The notes below the pieces were generated by a model, which was not told where the DNA came from, did not search any database, and worked only from the letters and a program-made list of their open reading frames with translations. Both the position numbers and the translations under genes were made by a program. A stretch of DNA of 64,000 bases, taken from Ornithodoros turicata. Lineage: Eukaryota > Arthropoda > Arachnida > Ixodida > Argasidae. Where the stretch lies: NCBI RefSeq assembly GCF_037126465.1, contig NC_088204.1:79173807-79237806 (forward strand), read 5' to 3'. This document shows, piece by piece, positions 49,601-59,721 of this stretch (position 1 is the first letter of the stretch; each line of letters opens with the position of its first letter).

Positions 49601-52600
49601 TTTATCGTCGATATTATTAGATCGAGGGGCAATTGCTAAATTGGCAGTGCTCGAAAATTGCAACGATTCGCTAGGCTTTCAAGTGTGCAGAGGTGAACGT
49701 AGGAATTTTCGTCCTTGTTGACTTTTTGTACCGTTTATTTCCCTAGTTGTTGCTCCCTATTCCCTCTATTTCACCGTAGTTCTTTCCTGTACCGTTTATT
49801 CCCGAAGAATTCTTTCTCGTGTCACCTGTAGCTCGCATTGGGGCTTTTTTGTACCATTTCATACCCTTTCGTCGTTTCTTGTGCTGTTTATCCCACTGTA
49901 CTTTTTCTTAACTGTGTCACATGTTTGGTACACACGTCCACATATCATGTACGTGGTACATATGTCGTTCCCTGCACTAAGGAGTCAAATAAGAAGGAAC
50001 TGTCATGAAGATGTGCACTTCTGCAGGTGATGTACACGTCACATGGATCAGCCACACAGAAGCTGCAGTCAGGGTGAGAGACTCCATTAGAGCCAGAACA
50101 GGTATGTGTGAGCACCTGTATTACGGTTATGTGACCATGGTTGTTGTCTTGCGGTGTAAAGCCACAGATTATCGTTCTTACAGCAAAAAGGAATTCGACG
50201 CAGTATCCAATGTGGGTCTTGCACGCTGCAGCGAAAATGTAGCAGTGACCTACAAAGGCCTCGTTTTTGCTTATACAGAAATTTACAAAATTTGCAGCAG
50301 ACATAGCAAGGTAGTGGTGCTGCCTCGCACGAAGACCACGCTCAGTTGCATGTACGGCTCTCATTAATTTTAAGGTAGTCGGAAATGCGAGGAAATATTT
50401 GAAAGGGAAAAAGTGTGATTCACAGTAGCAAACATTGCAGGCAGTAGCAGACGACCAAATGTGTTGCGGGCCACACATGAGTAGACCCTGAAGTTTTAGG
50501 GTTAAACCCGATTTTTCCCCGAATTTGCATCCCGAATCGAGGTTCACCGGTTTAGGGTTAAACCCAATTTCTACCCGCAAAACTGCACCTAAGCTAGGCA
50601 CCTCACGGCAATTACATACTAATTTTTCACAAAATACACGGTTGATCTCAACGTCTGATGCTCTGGATAGGCTGTACAACGAACGTTTGTTCGACAATAG
50701 AGCCCGATTTGTCCCCAAATTCAGTCTGATGGTAATTTTTCCGCCCGAATTTGCATGAATTTTCGACATCAAGTGATTGACCTGAATTTTACCCCCCGAA
50801 TTTGGAAAAAAATAAAACCCGAAAACTTCATGGTCTACATATGAGTACGTAGGATAGTTACTTTGTTGTGGGACCAACTAGAGCACTGCACGGGCTCGGG
50901 CTTACCGAAAAACCCGAGCCCAGCGGAATTGATTCCCTCACTGCTCTGCGAACTTCGGTCTCCTGCTACCCTCCACTATATTGAGCATTGACGATTTCCT
51001 GTATGTATCAAAGACTTCCGCAGATGTAGCGAGGCTGATGGTGCCGCTTTTCGTGCAACGTGGCACCATTTTTTAACATTTGCGTAATGCTCCAGTCAAC
51101 CTGTGTCCGACCTGAGTATGTAGTTCCCGCGTAACCGTAGGGCACTGGATGCACGTTGGTCGAGCATCACTTGAACGGGAAAGTTATTGTGAGCAGTGGC
51201 GTATCTAGGGTGTGGCAGGTGTGGACAGGTGCCATGGGCGCCAGGTGAACAGGGGCGCCATTATGTGGTCGGGTGTGAATGTGCCAGGTCGGGTACTCAA
51301 CCTGGCACATTCATAAATGATCTAAAGCACCCGCCATTAGAGAGGTTGTAGTGTGAAACCTAGTGCGGACCACACGAAAACGCATCCCCAAGGAGATCAT
51401 GTTAACCATGTTGCCATGGGCGCAGGTAGCTCTAGATACGCCACTGATTGTGAGTATTCAAAAGGCAGTGCATTTTTGTGCCTGGACAAAAAAAAAAATT
51501 TAATAAACACACAAACAGTGCAAACGTAATATTGAGAAAACTTGTATGTCGCCGGTACTTCATACGTACATGCGTTGAAGTAGAGGTACCACGAAGGTAA
51601 TCAGAAAAATTACGCAAATTAGGAAATGCACTCACGGCAGAAACAGGATGTTTGGGAAACTGAACAAGCTCTACAGCAACGTTACCTCATGCAGCTTGCT
51701 TGGTTTCATCTTACAAGTACAGCTTGCCTGCCATACTTGATTAACTTCCTTAAAATGTTGCAAGCGTGGATGTTCCAAGAGGGGACTTGGAGGAGGGGTC
51801 AAGGGGGGACTTGGCATCCACTCTGGAGCTCCAAGATCCCCAGTTTACTCACAGTTTACTATTGCCTAGTGGCTATTGGTCGCGTGCTTTGCTCCCCCTC
51901 CCCATAAAGAATCCCGGGGATGCCCATGGTTGCGAGCATGAACCACGGGTAAGCGTGTTCCGTATTCTTTTCAGTGTTGTCCGACATGGCAAAGGCACGC
52001 AAAGACGGTGGTGTCCCTATGTACCAAGTGCATCCGTATGCGAAATACGTGGACGCTAATGCCAGGACCCTGGGCCTAGCGCAGCACCCTGCGGAAAACA
52101 GCGCAGGTAGTGACAGCGCAACTGCAGAGCCACCGGCCAAAAGAGCCCGCAGCGAGGAAGACAGGAGTTCCACGGGGTAAGCGTTAGAAATGTGCAAAAA
52201 ATGTGAAATGTCTGTCTCTCTTCGATAATTAGATGCGAGCTACCAGAAATTCGGTACAAACTGTGGTGCGTTACGGAGCTAAAGTGCCGCATTAAAGAAC
52301 AGTCTGATTAAATAACTCGCGACCGCTTTTTTTATCCGTGCTGCGGGATAAGATATCTTTCGAGCCACGTTTGACATCTGCGAGAGTATTTCACCTGATT
52401 GTTCGAACATTTGGGCGGTTGAGAAAGCGTCTGATGTTGTAGGTCCTCCACAAGCTCTGGCTCCTGTGTCTCATTGTCCAGTGCGTCCCTCGAATCACCT
52501 TTGACGAAAGGAAGCAAAAACGGTGAGTTTTTTAATTTTTTTTTGTTATAGGACCAGATTTGTACGTAACTTACATATGCCACTCGAGTTACTCTATCTT

Positions 52601-55600
52601 AAATACTTTTGGGAGTAACTTCTTGAAATACTTTTAAGAGTGAGTATTTAGCATTCTAACTTAAATACTCTTGAAGGAGTACAGAAGGCCATCCAAAATA
52701 TTTTCACTTTTAGACGTCCGATGAAAATATATGCGCCAATTTGCCGAACAGTATAAAAGGTTTTGACACAGCCGCGCTCGTTCACTCTCGACTCGACCAC
52801 CTGGGGTGCCACGAGGAGGAGAGGGATGATTTATGATGTCATAACTTCTGCGCAGTCACTTGAGGTCAGCACCTGTCTTTTTCTTTTAGTTGCTGAGGGA
52901 GTTCTTCTATTGTAGTCTGCAGACCTGCTCCCTCGGGGGGGGGGCATTAGGAATTGAAAAGGTGACCAGGGGCATGGAGGATTTCATTTTCCCGCGGGAG
53001 TTTCCCTGTGGGTGATGAATTTTCAGAGCCCTGAACAGCTGACTAGCAGACGACACTCTGAACCAATCAGCAAGCGCAGACCCTGTAGCAACAGCGCAAG
53101 GTCATAGGCTGGTACTGCTCTTGCGTAATGGTACTCACTGGTACACCACCATTGCACACGGTCGCTTTTTGCGGCGTACTTTAAATTCAATTTCTGCGAT
53201 AATTACGGCTCTGTGGGGCGAATTACTTCTCACGGTGCTTTTTACTGGCCTACTTAACCGTTTTGTAGAAAGAAAACGGGGTGTTAAAAATGACTTCTGT
53301 GCTCCTTTAACTCCCCAATCGTCTTCATTAAATAAAGTTGTTGCTTTTTTGGAAGAAATTTGTACTCGCTTCTTAAGTTACTCCTAAGATGCTCGCGTTA
53401 ATTACTTTTTTCGCGAGTCTGGAAGATTGATAAAAAAATTATAGGGGTTGAGACACTTTCATGGATGTGGTTCATTACATCGTGGACGCATTATATTGCA
53501 AGCAAGAACACAGAGGAAAAAAACTTGTATGTGTCGTACTTAGTGACGTACAAGCCCGCCCGTGCAAAGCGCACGTCACAGACCTCAGAGTTGCGTTCAT
53601 TCCCATTGCTTGTTGCTTTTGCGCCACAAAAATCCAATCACCATCTTCATCATCACCATCATCACCATTATCATTGGAAGCCGTAAGCATGGAACTCTCG
53701 TGCACTGCCTCACTGGCGGCAGCGACGTCTGTGATGTCAGAGCCGCACGAGTTTCGGTGTCCGAGGTACCCATTTTTTTTTGTTCCTGTGACCCTCCCCG
53801 CTGTGAAATTTTCAATGCGGGTTCACGTCGATACAAAGCACCATTTTTTTTACATTTATCTCGGAAAACCCGGGATAACCTTTCGCAACCCCTTTAACTG
53901 CGTGCTTCTTGGTTGTGCTCTATGCCACTCACACGTGCGTGCATTTAATCTCAGATGTTCCGATATACTCTTGTACTTCACTGGCGAGGGTGGCTACATA
54001 TGTTAACAATTGAAAGGAACAGTTGATAAGAACAATAGTATATGTAGTTTAGGGTGGCTTCGTCGCTGATGTTCATTTTGTGTGGCTCCTCCTCCTCCTC
54101 CACCACTTCTTCTTCTTCTTCCTCTTCCTCTTCTGGGCACAGTATCGGGTATCCACGTGATCAACATTATAGGGCGAGGTGTCTGCTGAGGAGGGCGAGG
54201 AGGGGGCATGAAGAAGGGAAATACAACGGTATCCGGACGAGTATTTGTTTTTATCTTCACTTTGTTTGTATTTGTTCGCCGGTAAATTTTGTGCATTGTG
54301 ACTTGATAGTATCGGGGGGAAAAGTAGCTAGTTACTTTTGTGAGTATTTAAGATTCTGCTCAAACACTTTTCAAAGTTGAGTACTCAGTACTCTACTCAG
54401 CTACTTTTTTGCATGGCGCAGTACTTTCTTGAGTATCTTGCACAAGCCGTGCAAGCCACACGCAGCTCATTGTCCTCCGTTCCATCCAAAAAGTTAGACA
54501 AAGCATATTTCTTTCGAGTGTGCACGATGATGACGTCGTCAGGCACATTGCACGAAGTGTCCAAAATTCACCGCGCTCGTACAATTCTTGATCTCTCCCT
54601 GTTGTTTTAGCCACCTTGTAACACTTATTTCCGACACTCGAAACCACCTTGCCACCGCTAAATTGTTGCTGCATTTGCGAAAGTGTTAACTTTTTCGTCC
54701 AAACGCCGAAGACTGACACCATGACAGTGAATGGAGAATGAATGCCGTCCCCATTGTGTCCGTATTGCCGTATTTGCATCGCGCTGACACCGCAACACGT
54801 GATATCGGTCGCGCCGCGCTATTGGCTGATCCCCTGACCTCGTTGTGGCTCGCATATTCGAATGCAAGACGACCCCCCCGACTTTGGAACACTGGATTTT
54901 GAAGAAAAAAAAAAAAGGTTGTCTTATAATCGAGAAAATATGGTACACTCTTTTTCAAGGAGTTGATTGTTTCTAGAGAGATTAGAGGCCACTAGCATGT
55001 GCACTGCTGGTCAGCTGTACACATTGTTCTTTCGCAAGTGCTCACATTATTGGTCGCATAGCATGCCCTGACCTAAAACAAAAAAAATTGAGAGAAGGAT
55101 TTCGCTGCTCCTTTAAATACTGTGTGCCGAGATTTTAGTGCACGTGGAAGAATGCTGGGGTGTACAAAACGAATTGATAAACTGACCACTGTGGCGTCGA
55201 CCGTGGTCATGAATATTGCTCCGCGGCTCGGAATAGTATTGATTATGTTCTTTCAGCTGCGATTTATCCGTATTTACTTTGATAGGTAGCTAAGGAGGCG
55301 GCACCATTACGAATACAGTAGAATTCTTAAGCAGTGTAACTTGGATTCATTAGAACTCAGACGTAAGAAGCACTGTCTCATATTTTTGTATAAAACTGTG
55401 CATGGAATTTTGAATTGCCCAAGTTTGGTTGAATCACTCAGTTTCAATGCTCCCATAAGGCGCTTTCGACACCCTCCTGTCTTCAGAGTATATGACCTGG
55501 CTCTTACACTGATTGATCATCTACAGAGAACATTCTGATATTTTTCTACTATTAAGACTTTTAGACCAATGGTAAATAGTACAATGCAAAAAAAAAAATA

Positions 55601-55956
55601 AAATCTGTTATGAGTTCTGTAGCGCATTTATGGAATTGTTATTGCACCATTTAAGTAGGCCTCTGTGCTGTTAATGGGCATTCAATAAAAATGAAAAAAA
55701 AAACTGCTGAAAAAAAAGGTTGTTGTGACGTCAAGCTTGCCCACTTTATGTTTTCTTTGTTCGTTTCTTTCCACTTTTCTTTTGCACAAAACAATTTTGT
55801 ATGCTAAGCAGTTGGGTTACGGAGCCGATTGCGAAGAAAAAAAACACGACTGCGCTGGTTAACCTATCGCTCGTAATTCATGCAGGGCCAGTGCAATCCC
55901 ACAAGGTGGAAGTGAGCGCCAGTCTCATGTTTGAGGAAAACGATGACTGGGTGTGA
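43654..55956 (+). CDS. PARN: Poly(A)-specific ribonuclease PARN (19 exons, complete)
   Basis: PARN is a DEDD-family 3'-5' exonuclease that removes poly(A) tails from mRNAs and trims small RNAs. Exons: 43654-43672, 43802-43879, 43999-44066, 44118-44185, 44282-44363, 44490-44550, 44942-45095, 45649-45886, 46104-46238, 46702-46788, 46849-46924, 47978-48085, 48169-48238, 49313-49365, 49460-49546, 50027-50101, 51975-52176, 52443-52522, 55886-55956. They sum to 1812 nt (603 residues; human PARN is 639). The start MEVTDSNF aligns with the human N terminus. Catalytic D28 and E30 (AIDCEF), D287 (GHNMLLD), H371 and D376 (HDAGHDAF) are all present. An R3H-like insert lies about 165-235, the RRM about 440-485 (NVFYVTFPEEWKLNDL), and a basic NLS (PPAKRAR) near 539. 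The end MFEENDDWV resembles the human acidic-aromatic tail. PNLDC1/Trimmer was considered, but the RRM and NLS, and no membrane anchor, favour PARN. The two last exons rest on splice phase only. Confidence 0.92.
43802..45886 (+). CDS. PARN: PARN exons 2-8: first exonuclease motif and R3H region
   Basis: Exon 43802-43879 carries the Exo I motif D-x-E. Exon 44490-44550 has LQFLGNHQFDFNKAFING, the conserved FDFNK block. Exon 44942-45095 ends at REFIDGVL and joins directly to 45649-45886, which starts LKSASDFLGMHGDSEEEL and contains YRRKLIYQTLL. I skip an apparent open stretch at 45278-45350: including it breaks the frame, while skipping it keeps both phase and alignment. Confidence 0.88.
46104..50101 (+). 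CDS. PARN: PARN exons 9-16: rest of nuclease domain and RRM
   Basis: Exon 46104-46238 holds GKLVVGHNMLLD with the third acidic residue. Exons 46702-46788 and 46849-46924 give LIDTKVLSS and LLLQLKEKSGRIPTV. Exon 47978-48085 has the Exo III residues H and D. Exons 48169-48238 and 49313-49365 finish the nuclease domain (NKVYFMSDDMHYINLDG). Exons 49460-49546 and 50027-50101 form the RRM, which in PARN also contributes to cap binding. Confidence 0.88.
46263..46630. mobile_element. MITE in PARN intron 9
   Basis: The left end CAGTGACGCGTCTAGG and inverted right end CCTAGATACGCCCCTG enclose a segment with GGCGCCCATGG, shared inverted with the element at 51194. AAATAAAGTATCAATT tandem motifs lie in the middle. 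Confidence 0.55.
47335..47690 (+). mobile_element. TA-flanked MITE in PARN intron 11
   Basis: The ends GGGCCTGACTTTTTCGGGTT and its inverted partner AACCCGAAAAAGTCAGGCCC are flanked by TA on both sides, as for Tc1/mariner-type insertion. A T-run splits the interior. An inverted copy is at 48901-49248. Confidence 0.85.
48353..48702. mobile_element. MITE related to 50481-50838, in PARN intron 13
   Basis: It starts AGAGCCTGGAGTTTTAGGG and ends with an inverted AAAACTTTAGGC. It contains CGAATTTG and GGTTTAACCCGA motifs and a C-run at 48399-48415. It shares the same orientation and body with 50481-50838. Confidence 0.65.
48901..49248 (-). mobile_element. TA-flanked MITE in PARN intron 13, inverted copy
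   Basis: Full-length reverse-complement relative of 47335-47690 with the same ends and TA flanks. It lies 65 bp upstream of exon 14. Confidence 0.85.
50481..50838. mobile_element. MITE with GTAGACCCTGAAGTTTT ends
   Basis: The inverted ends GTAGACCCTGAAGTTTTAGG and CCCGAAAACTTCATGGTCTAC bound a non-coding interior rich in GGGTTAAACCC. It lies in PARN intron 16. Confidence 0.8.
51194..51446. mobile_element. MITE with CAGTGGCGTA ends (253 bp)
   Basis: The ends CAGTGGCGTATCTAGGG and, inverted, CTAGATACGCCACTG. The interior includes a CAGGTCGGGTACTCAACCTG palindrome. It is in PARN intron 16. Confidence 0.75.
53455..53900 (+). repeat. Interspersed repeat, copy 1 (second copy 56620-57010)
   Basis: About 400 bp is shared in direct orientation with 56620-57010: GTTCATTACATC, GTCACAGACCTC/GTCACAAAGCTC, CTCACTGGCGGC, GTGATGTCAGAGC, and the end TCGCAACCCC. 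This copy has a (CATCAC)n microsatellite inside. It lies in the last PARN intron. Confidence 0.7.
55302..55615 (+). pseudogene. 3' end of a non-LTR retrotransposon, truncated
   Basis: The plus strand encodes the last about 75 residues of a LINE ORF2 (SLELRRKKHCLIFLYKTVHG, CPSLVESLSFNAPIR) and ends in TGA at 55536, followed by a short UTR and an A-run near 55586. It sits in the last PARN intron, in sense orientation, 5' truncated. It is a different family from the LINE end at 11565. Confidence 0.7.
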
Positions 55957-56017
55957 ACTTCAAGTTCATCAACCACTTCATCACCATTTCTTCGGTTCAC
56001 ATTTATGTTCATATCAT

Positions 56018-56023
56018 AATAAA
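56018..56023 (+). promoter_or_regulatory. PARN: PARN polyadenylation signal AATAAA
   Basis: It lies 62 bp after the PARN stop codon, consistent with a short 3' UTR. Confidence 0.65.
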
Positions 56024-56619
56024 CACATCACGTCATGTACCATATGGTTTCATGATGGGTTTTGACCTTCCATACGATCTTGTTGTTGTGAACGTATGAA
56101 TGATTAATTACAGCTGAGCTGTTTTGCACGAATGAATGCACGGCTTTTTCCTTCGTAGAGGGTGGTAGCTTCTGCCACCTGGTGCCAGCTGATTTAACCG
56201 GTTATTTTCGTTCCTAACAATTTCTTTCCTGGCTGTGGACTGTCCAGCATGCTCCTCCTCCGATTTCTTTTGTATGTTGTCGATGTGGTGCTTTTGTCCA
56301 CGTTTTGAGCGTCCATTACCCGATTTCTGAGTCCCTTGCCCTTGTCTATTGCTTCTATCTTTCTCTGCCCCATTCACAATTCATGTCTGCTATTAAGAAT
56401 GAGAATTGCTACGCGCTACGAATGCTAAGCAGAATGAGAGTGCCATGTTTTGAGTGGCTTTGCAGTGTGGTTTTTCCTTTGCTGCCAAGAAGGGCGTTCC
56501 TCTTAAACTTTTCGTCTACAGCAGGAAAAATGCTTTAGCAGGTGAGCGGCCCCTGCAAGTATGATCTCGTGCAACGCCGCCTTTGTAAACGAAGCTTTAC
56601 ACGACCGCATTTTCACTTT

Positions 56620-57010
56620 CAGAGATTCAGTTCATTACATCATGGATGCATTATTATACTGCACGCCAGAATACTGAGGAAACAAAAATTATTCTTCTAC
56701 ATGTCATGCTTAGCGAGATACAAGCCCTCGAACACACTCCCGAGCAAAGCGCAGACGTCACAAAGCTCCGAGCTGCGTGCATTCCCATTGGCAGCCGCGT
56801 AAGCACGTGACCTCTCGTGCGCCGCCTCACTGGCGGCGGCAAGGGCTGTGATGTCAGAGCTTCACGAGTTTCGGCATTCGTAGTGCCTATTTTCTCCGCC
56901 TCTGTTACCCTCGCCGCTGTGGGACTTCCGATGCAGGTTTACGTCTGTGCAAGTAACCGTCCCTTGCGTGTAGCTGGGATGACCTGTCGCAACCCCGTTA
57001 AAGGGGCTAT
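56620..57010 (+). repeat. Interspersed repeat, copy 2 (first copy 53455-53900)
   Basis: See the blocks listed for the first copy; this copy has GTGATGTCAGAGCTTCACGAG and ends near TCGCAACCCCGTTAAAGGGG. It is in the PARN to GH79-gene intergenic region. Confidence 0.7.
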
Positions 57011-57143
57011 CGCATTCATTTCGGTCGACTCCGAAACTTCAGTACCACAATATTCCTCGGCGATCTCGGACAATGGCGGTAGGTTGCGTATATGCAGAGC
57101 AATCTGATGAAAGACATCAAAAAGCCCCGAAAACGTCGCGCGT

Positions 57144-57441
57144 AATAGACCTCTCCCTGTTTGTAAACAAATGACGTCATAGTGTTCCACAGCGCCACCA
57201 ATCTGGTAGAGTTGGACTACACCCGAAGCTAGGGGTGAACAAGGTCGCGCCCGAAAGCCACGGTCTTGAGGGGATAAATATGGTCCCTATGAAAGGGACG
57301 CGACCTTCGGTCCTATTTTTCTTTCAGTATGAGGCTGCGAACAAGTACCCATTCGTGGAACCCAGCCCTCCCCTTTCGATTTGTTTCGGTTTCAGTTTGT
57401 CTACCAAGGTCATGATGACGTTCCTCTGGTAGAGGTCTATT
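57144..57441. mobile_element. MITE of the AATAGACCTCT family, best preserved copy (298 bp)
   Basis: The ends AATAGACCTCTCCCTGTTTG and GGTAGAGGTCTATT are inverted. The interior has CAGCGCCACCAA, GGTCGCGCCCGAAAGCCACG and CAAGGTCATGATGACG. Confidence 0.85.
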
Positions 57442-59676
57442 GCACGAATGAGGCGTCTTCCCGCAAAGCTAATCGGTGGGCGTCGGAATGCCAAGCGCCG
57501 GTTATGTCGGGACCGGCGGAATCTGAAACTTTACGAAATCACGAACGTGATTTCAGTGGCTTTAGCTGTGGCGAAGAGCCACCACAAGCCGTATAGGCAC
57601 TCACTGGTAGCCAGGGATTTTCCCAGCACTCGCCAAAAAATCTTGCAACACCTCTCCAAGATACCGTCCAGAAGGGCATCAAAACGCCGCAAAATCATCA
57701 GATATGGGCGGCACACCTCCCCTACGACACCTCACAGCCCCCTAGATCAAAATCCTGGGAATATGCCTGCCGGTATAGCCACAGAAGCCTGTGCCTGGAA
57801 TCGTCTGCGTCGATTGGCTGAAAGCAGACGACATTCCGACTTTACATGTCCACTTTCGACTGTTCCGACTTTAAGGTGCCTAAGGTGAAGCTGAAGATTG
57901 GTGGAAAGGGTTTTGTAGGGTAGGACAAAGTGTGAGGACTTCATTCGAGGTCTGCGTGGTGATTCTTTATCACGTAGGTCTTGCAGAGTTCGGTTTCGGT
58001 ATTTGTTTCCTGCCATGTACTATTTTGGAGGTTTCTAAAAGAGTGCAGTAAAGCCCCCTACGTAGTCTTCTTGTTTTTTTGCGGCGGTAGATTATGCAAC
58101 AACTAACGTGCTTTCGCGTTCACTTGCTTCTTTAATGATGGTGAGAGTTACCGTAAATTCGCAGCCAGTTATTTATAACTGATTTTTTTTTGTAACCAGC
58201 GATTTTGTTGCCGTGACGTCGTTGTCGGTACCTTCCAGTTTCTGTGGCGCCAAGCAATACCATTGTCTAAGACAGTCCTCAATCGCTTCTTTCTCGATCG
58301 CCGACTAGACTAGAGTAGAGCACCTAGTACCTTTTGGTACAGGGCAGACTTCCGAATGAAATCAATTTTTCAATTTCAATGTAAGATTTTTCTGAGAACA
58401 GTCTTCCAAATTCGTCTCTCTTTTTATCAAATTTTGACGTGTCCCGTTCGGCTAGGTGGCGCAGCGCTCGCCTAAACCACTCTGACGCTTCTTCGGTTTC
58501 GTTTTCGTTTTCGGTTTCATCTGAACCTCCTGTATCTGCTCAGTTCGTCGCAATCTAGCATCATGTGGCGCAGGGTGTCTGCTGATTTGCCGCATGATTG
58601 GCGGGTTAGCAACGTTTCTGAACAGTTCGCATTTCCTGGCATTTGTTTAGCAGACACCGGGTCCGTGCTTTGGAAAGCAGAACAATTTTTACTCACTACC
58701 GGGGAGCGGTACAGACTATTGTGACGTCCGCAGGGGTGTGCTACCTCACGCTTACGTCACCATAAAACCGAAACTGGATGTGAGGATATGCCATTCGTTC
58801 GTCTCGTTCGCGTCAAAACCTACATCACTCTGGTGGACGAAATTTTGCATGTGGTCTCTACATGTGACTTACATTGGAATACAACTTTAATATCAAAATC
58901 AGTCGACGACTTATCTTCAAGGAAAGAATTTTGGACTGTTTCGTGCCTTCGGGTGCGTAACGTGAGGACTGTGCACGGAGGAGCCATTGGGACGACGTGT
59001 CCAGACCGTTGGCTAGACGTCCCATTTCGCGACCTTGGTATCTTGATGCGACAGCAAGTTCTCTGGGTCCTGGCTTCAGCTCACCAGTACTTCGTCATCT
59101 TCAGTCATATCGTACCCTGCGTCTGCCTGGTTGAGGCAATTTGGTTATTATCGCTCTAATCGCGTCGTTGTTCCTTCCTTTCTTTGTATAGCGAACTCTT
59201 TCCGCATCGCTGTAGGCGTCTTCCCTTTCCCCTTTGCATTCGTAGAAGGGCGAGGACGGAAGTAAACTGTGGTGGATGGCGGCCTCGTTGAAATTTGACG
59301 GCGGGTTAATGGGTTGGGCTGATTGAAGATGGCCCACGTTGGGAAGTCGGCTCGGCACAACGGGCTTTTTATCTTCTGATCGATGAACACCAGGAAATTG
59401 GGCTCGGCCGAATAGCAAAGAGAGCTTGTATATATCCTACGAAGGGAGGGGCCTCGCCGTTGTTTAGGGTGGCGATCGGAAGATAGAGGAATTTTTATTG
59501 CAGACTTGTACGGTTAGCTACGAGACGGGGGTTGTTACGGTGTAGGCTCCGTTATCGGGCTTCTGTCATCCGAAAAAAAAAAGGTGTGCTTTATGGGAGT
59601 GTAGAAAAGTAAAGTTAAATACATCCCTTCCAAAACGCACTTGAAACGCACTCACTTTTGATGAAAGAAGACGAGA
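57442..59676. other. Intergenic region upstream of the GH79-like gene
   Basis: 57575-57840 contains a repeat shared with 42230-42345. I see no gene in the rest. The last few hundred bases must hold the promoter of the downstream gene, but no TATA or other element can be assigned with confidence. Confidence 0.45.
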
Positions 59677-59721
59677 ATGTCTTTTGTGTCCCGCGTGCCT
59701 GTTTGTTGTCCCGCCGCAGTC

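Noticed and set aside
49945..50877. 310-codon minus-strand open frame, the longest outside repeats
   Set aside because: It is antisense to PARN exon 16 and runs through the MITE at 50481-50838; no recognisable domain.
57448..57888. 146-codon Arg-rich frame
   Set aside because: It starts inside the end of the MITE at 57144-57441 and crosses a repeat shared with 42230-42345; no family resemblance.
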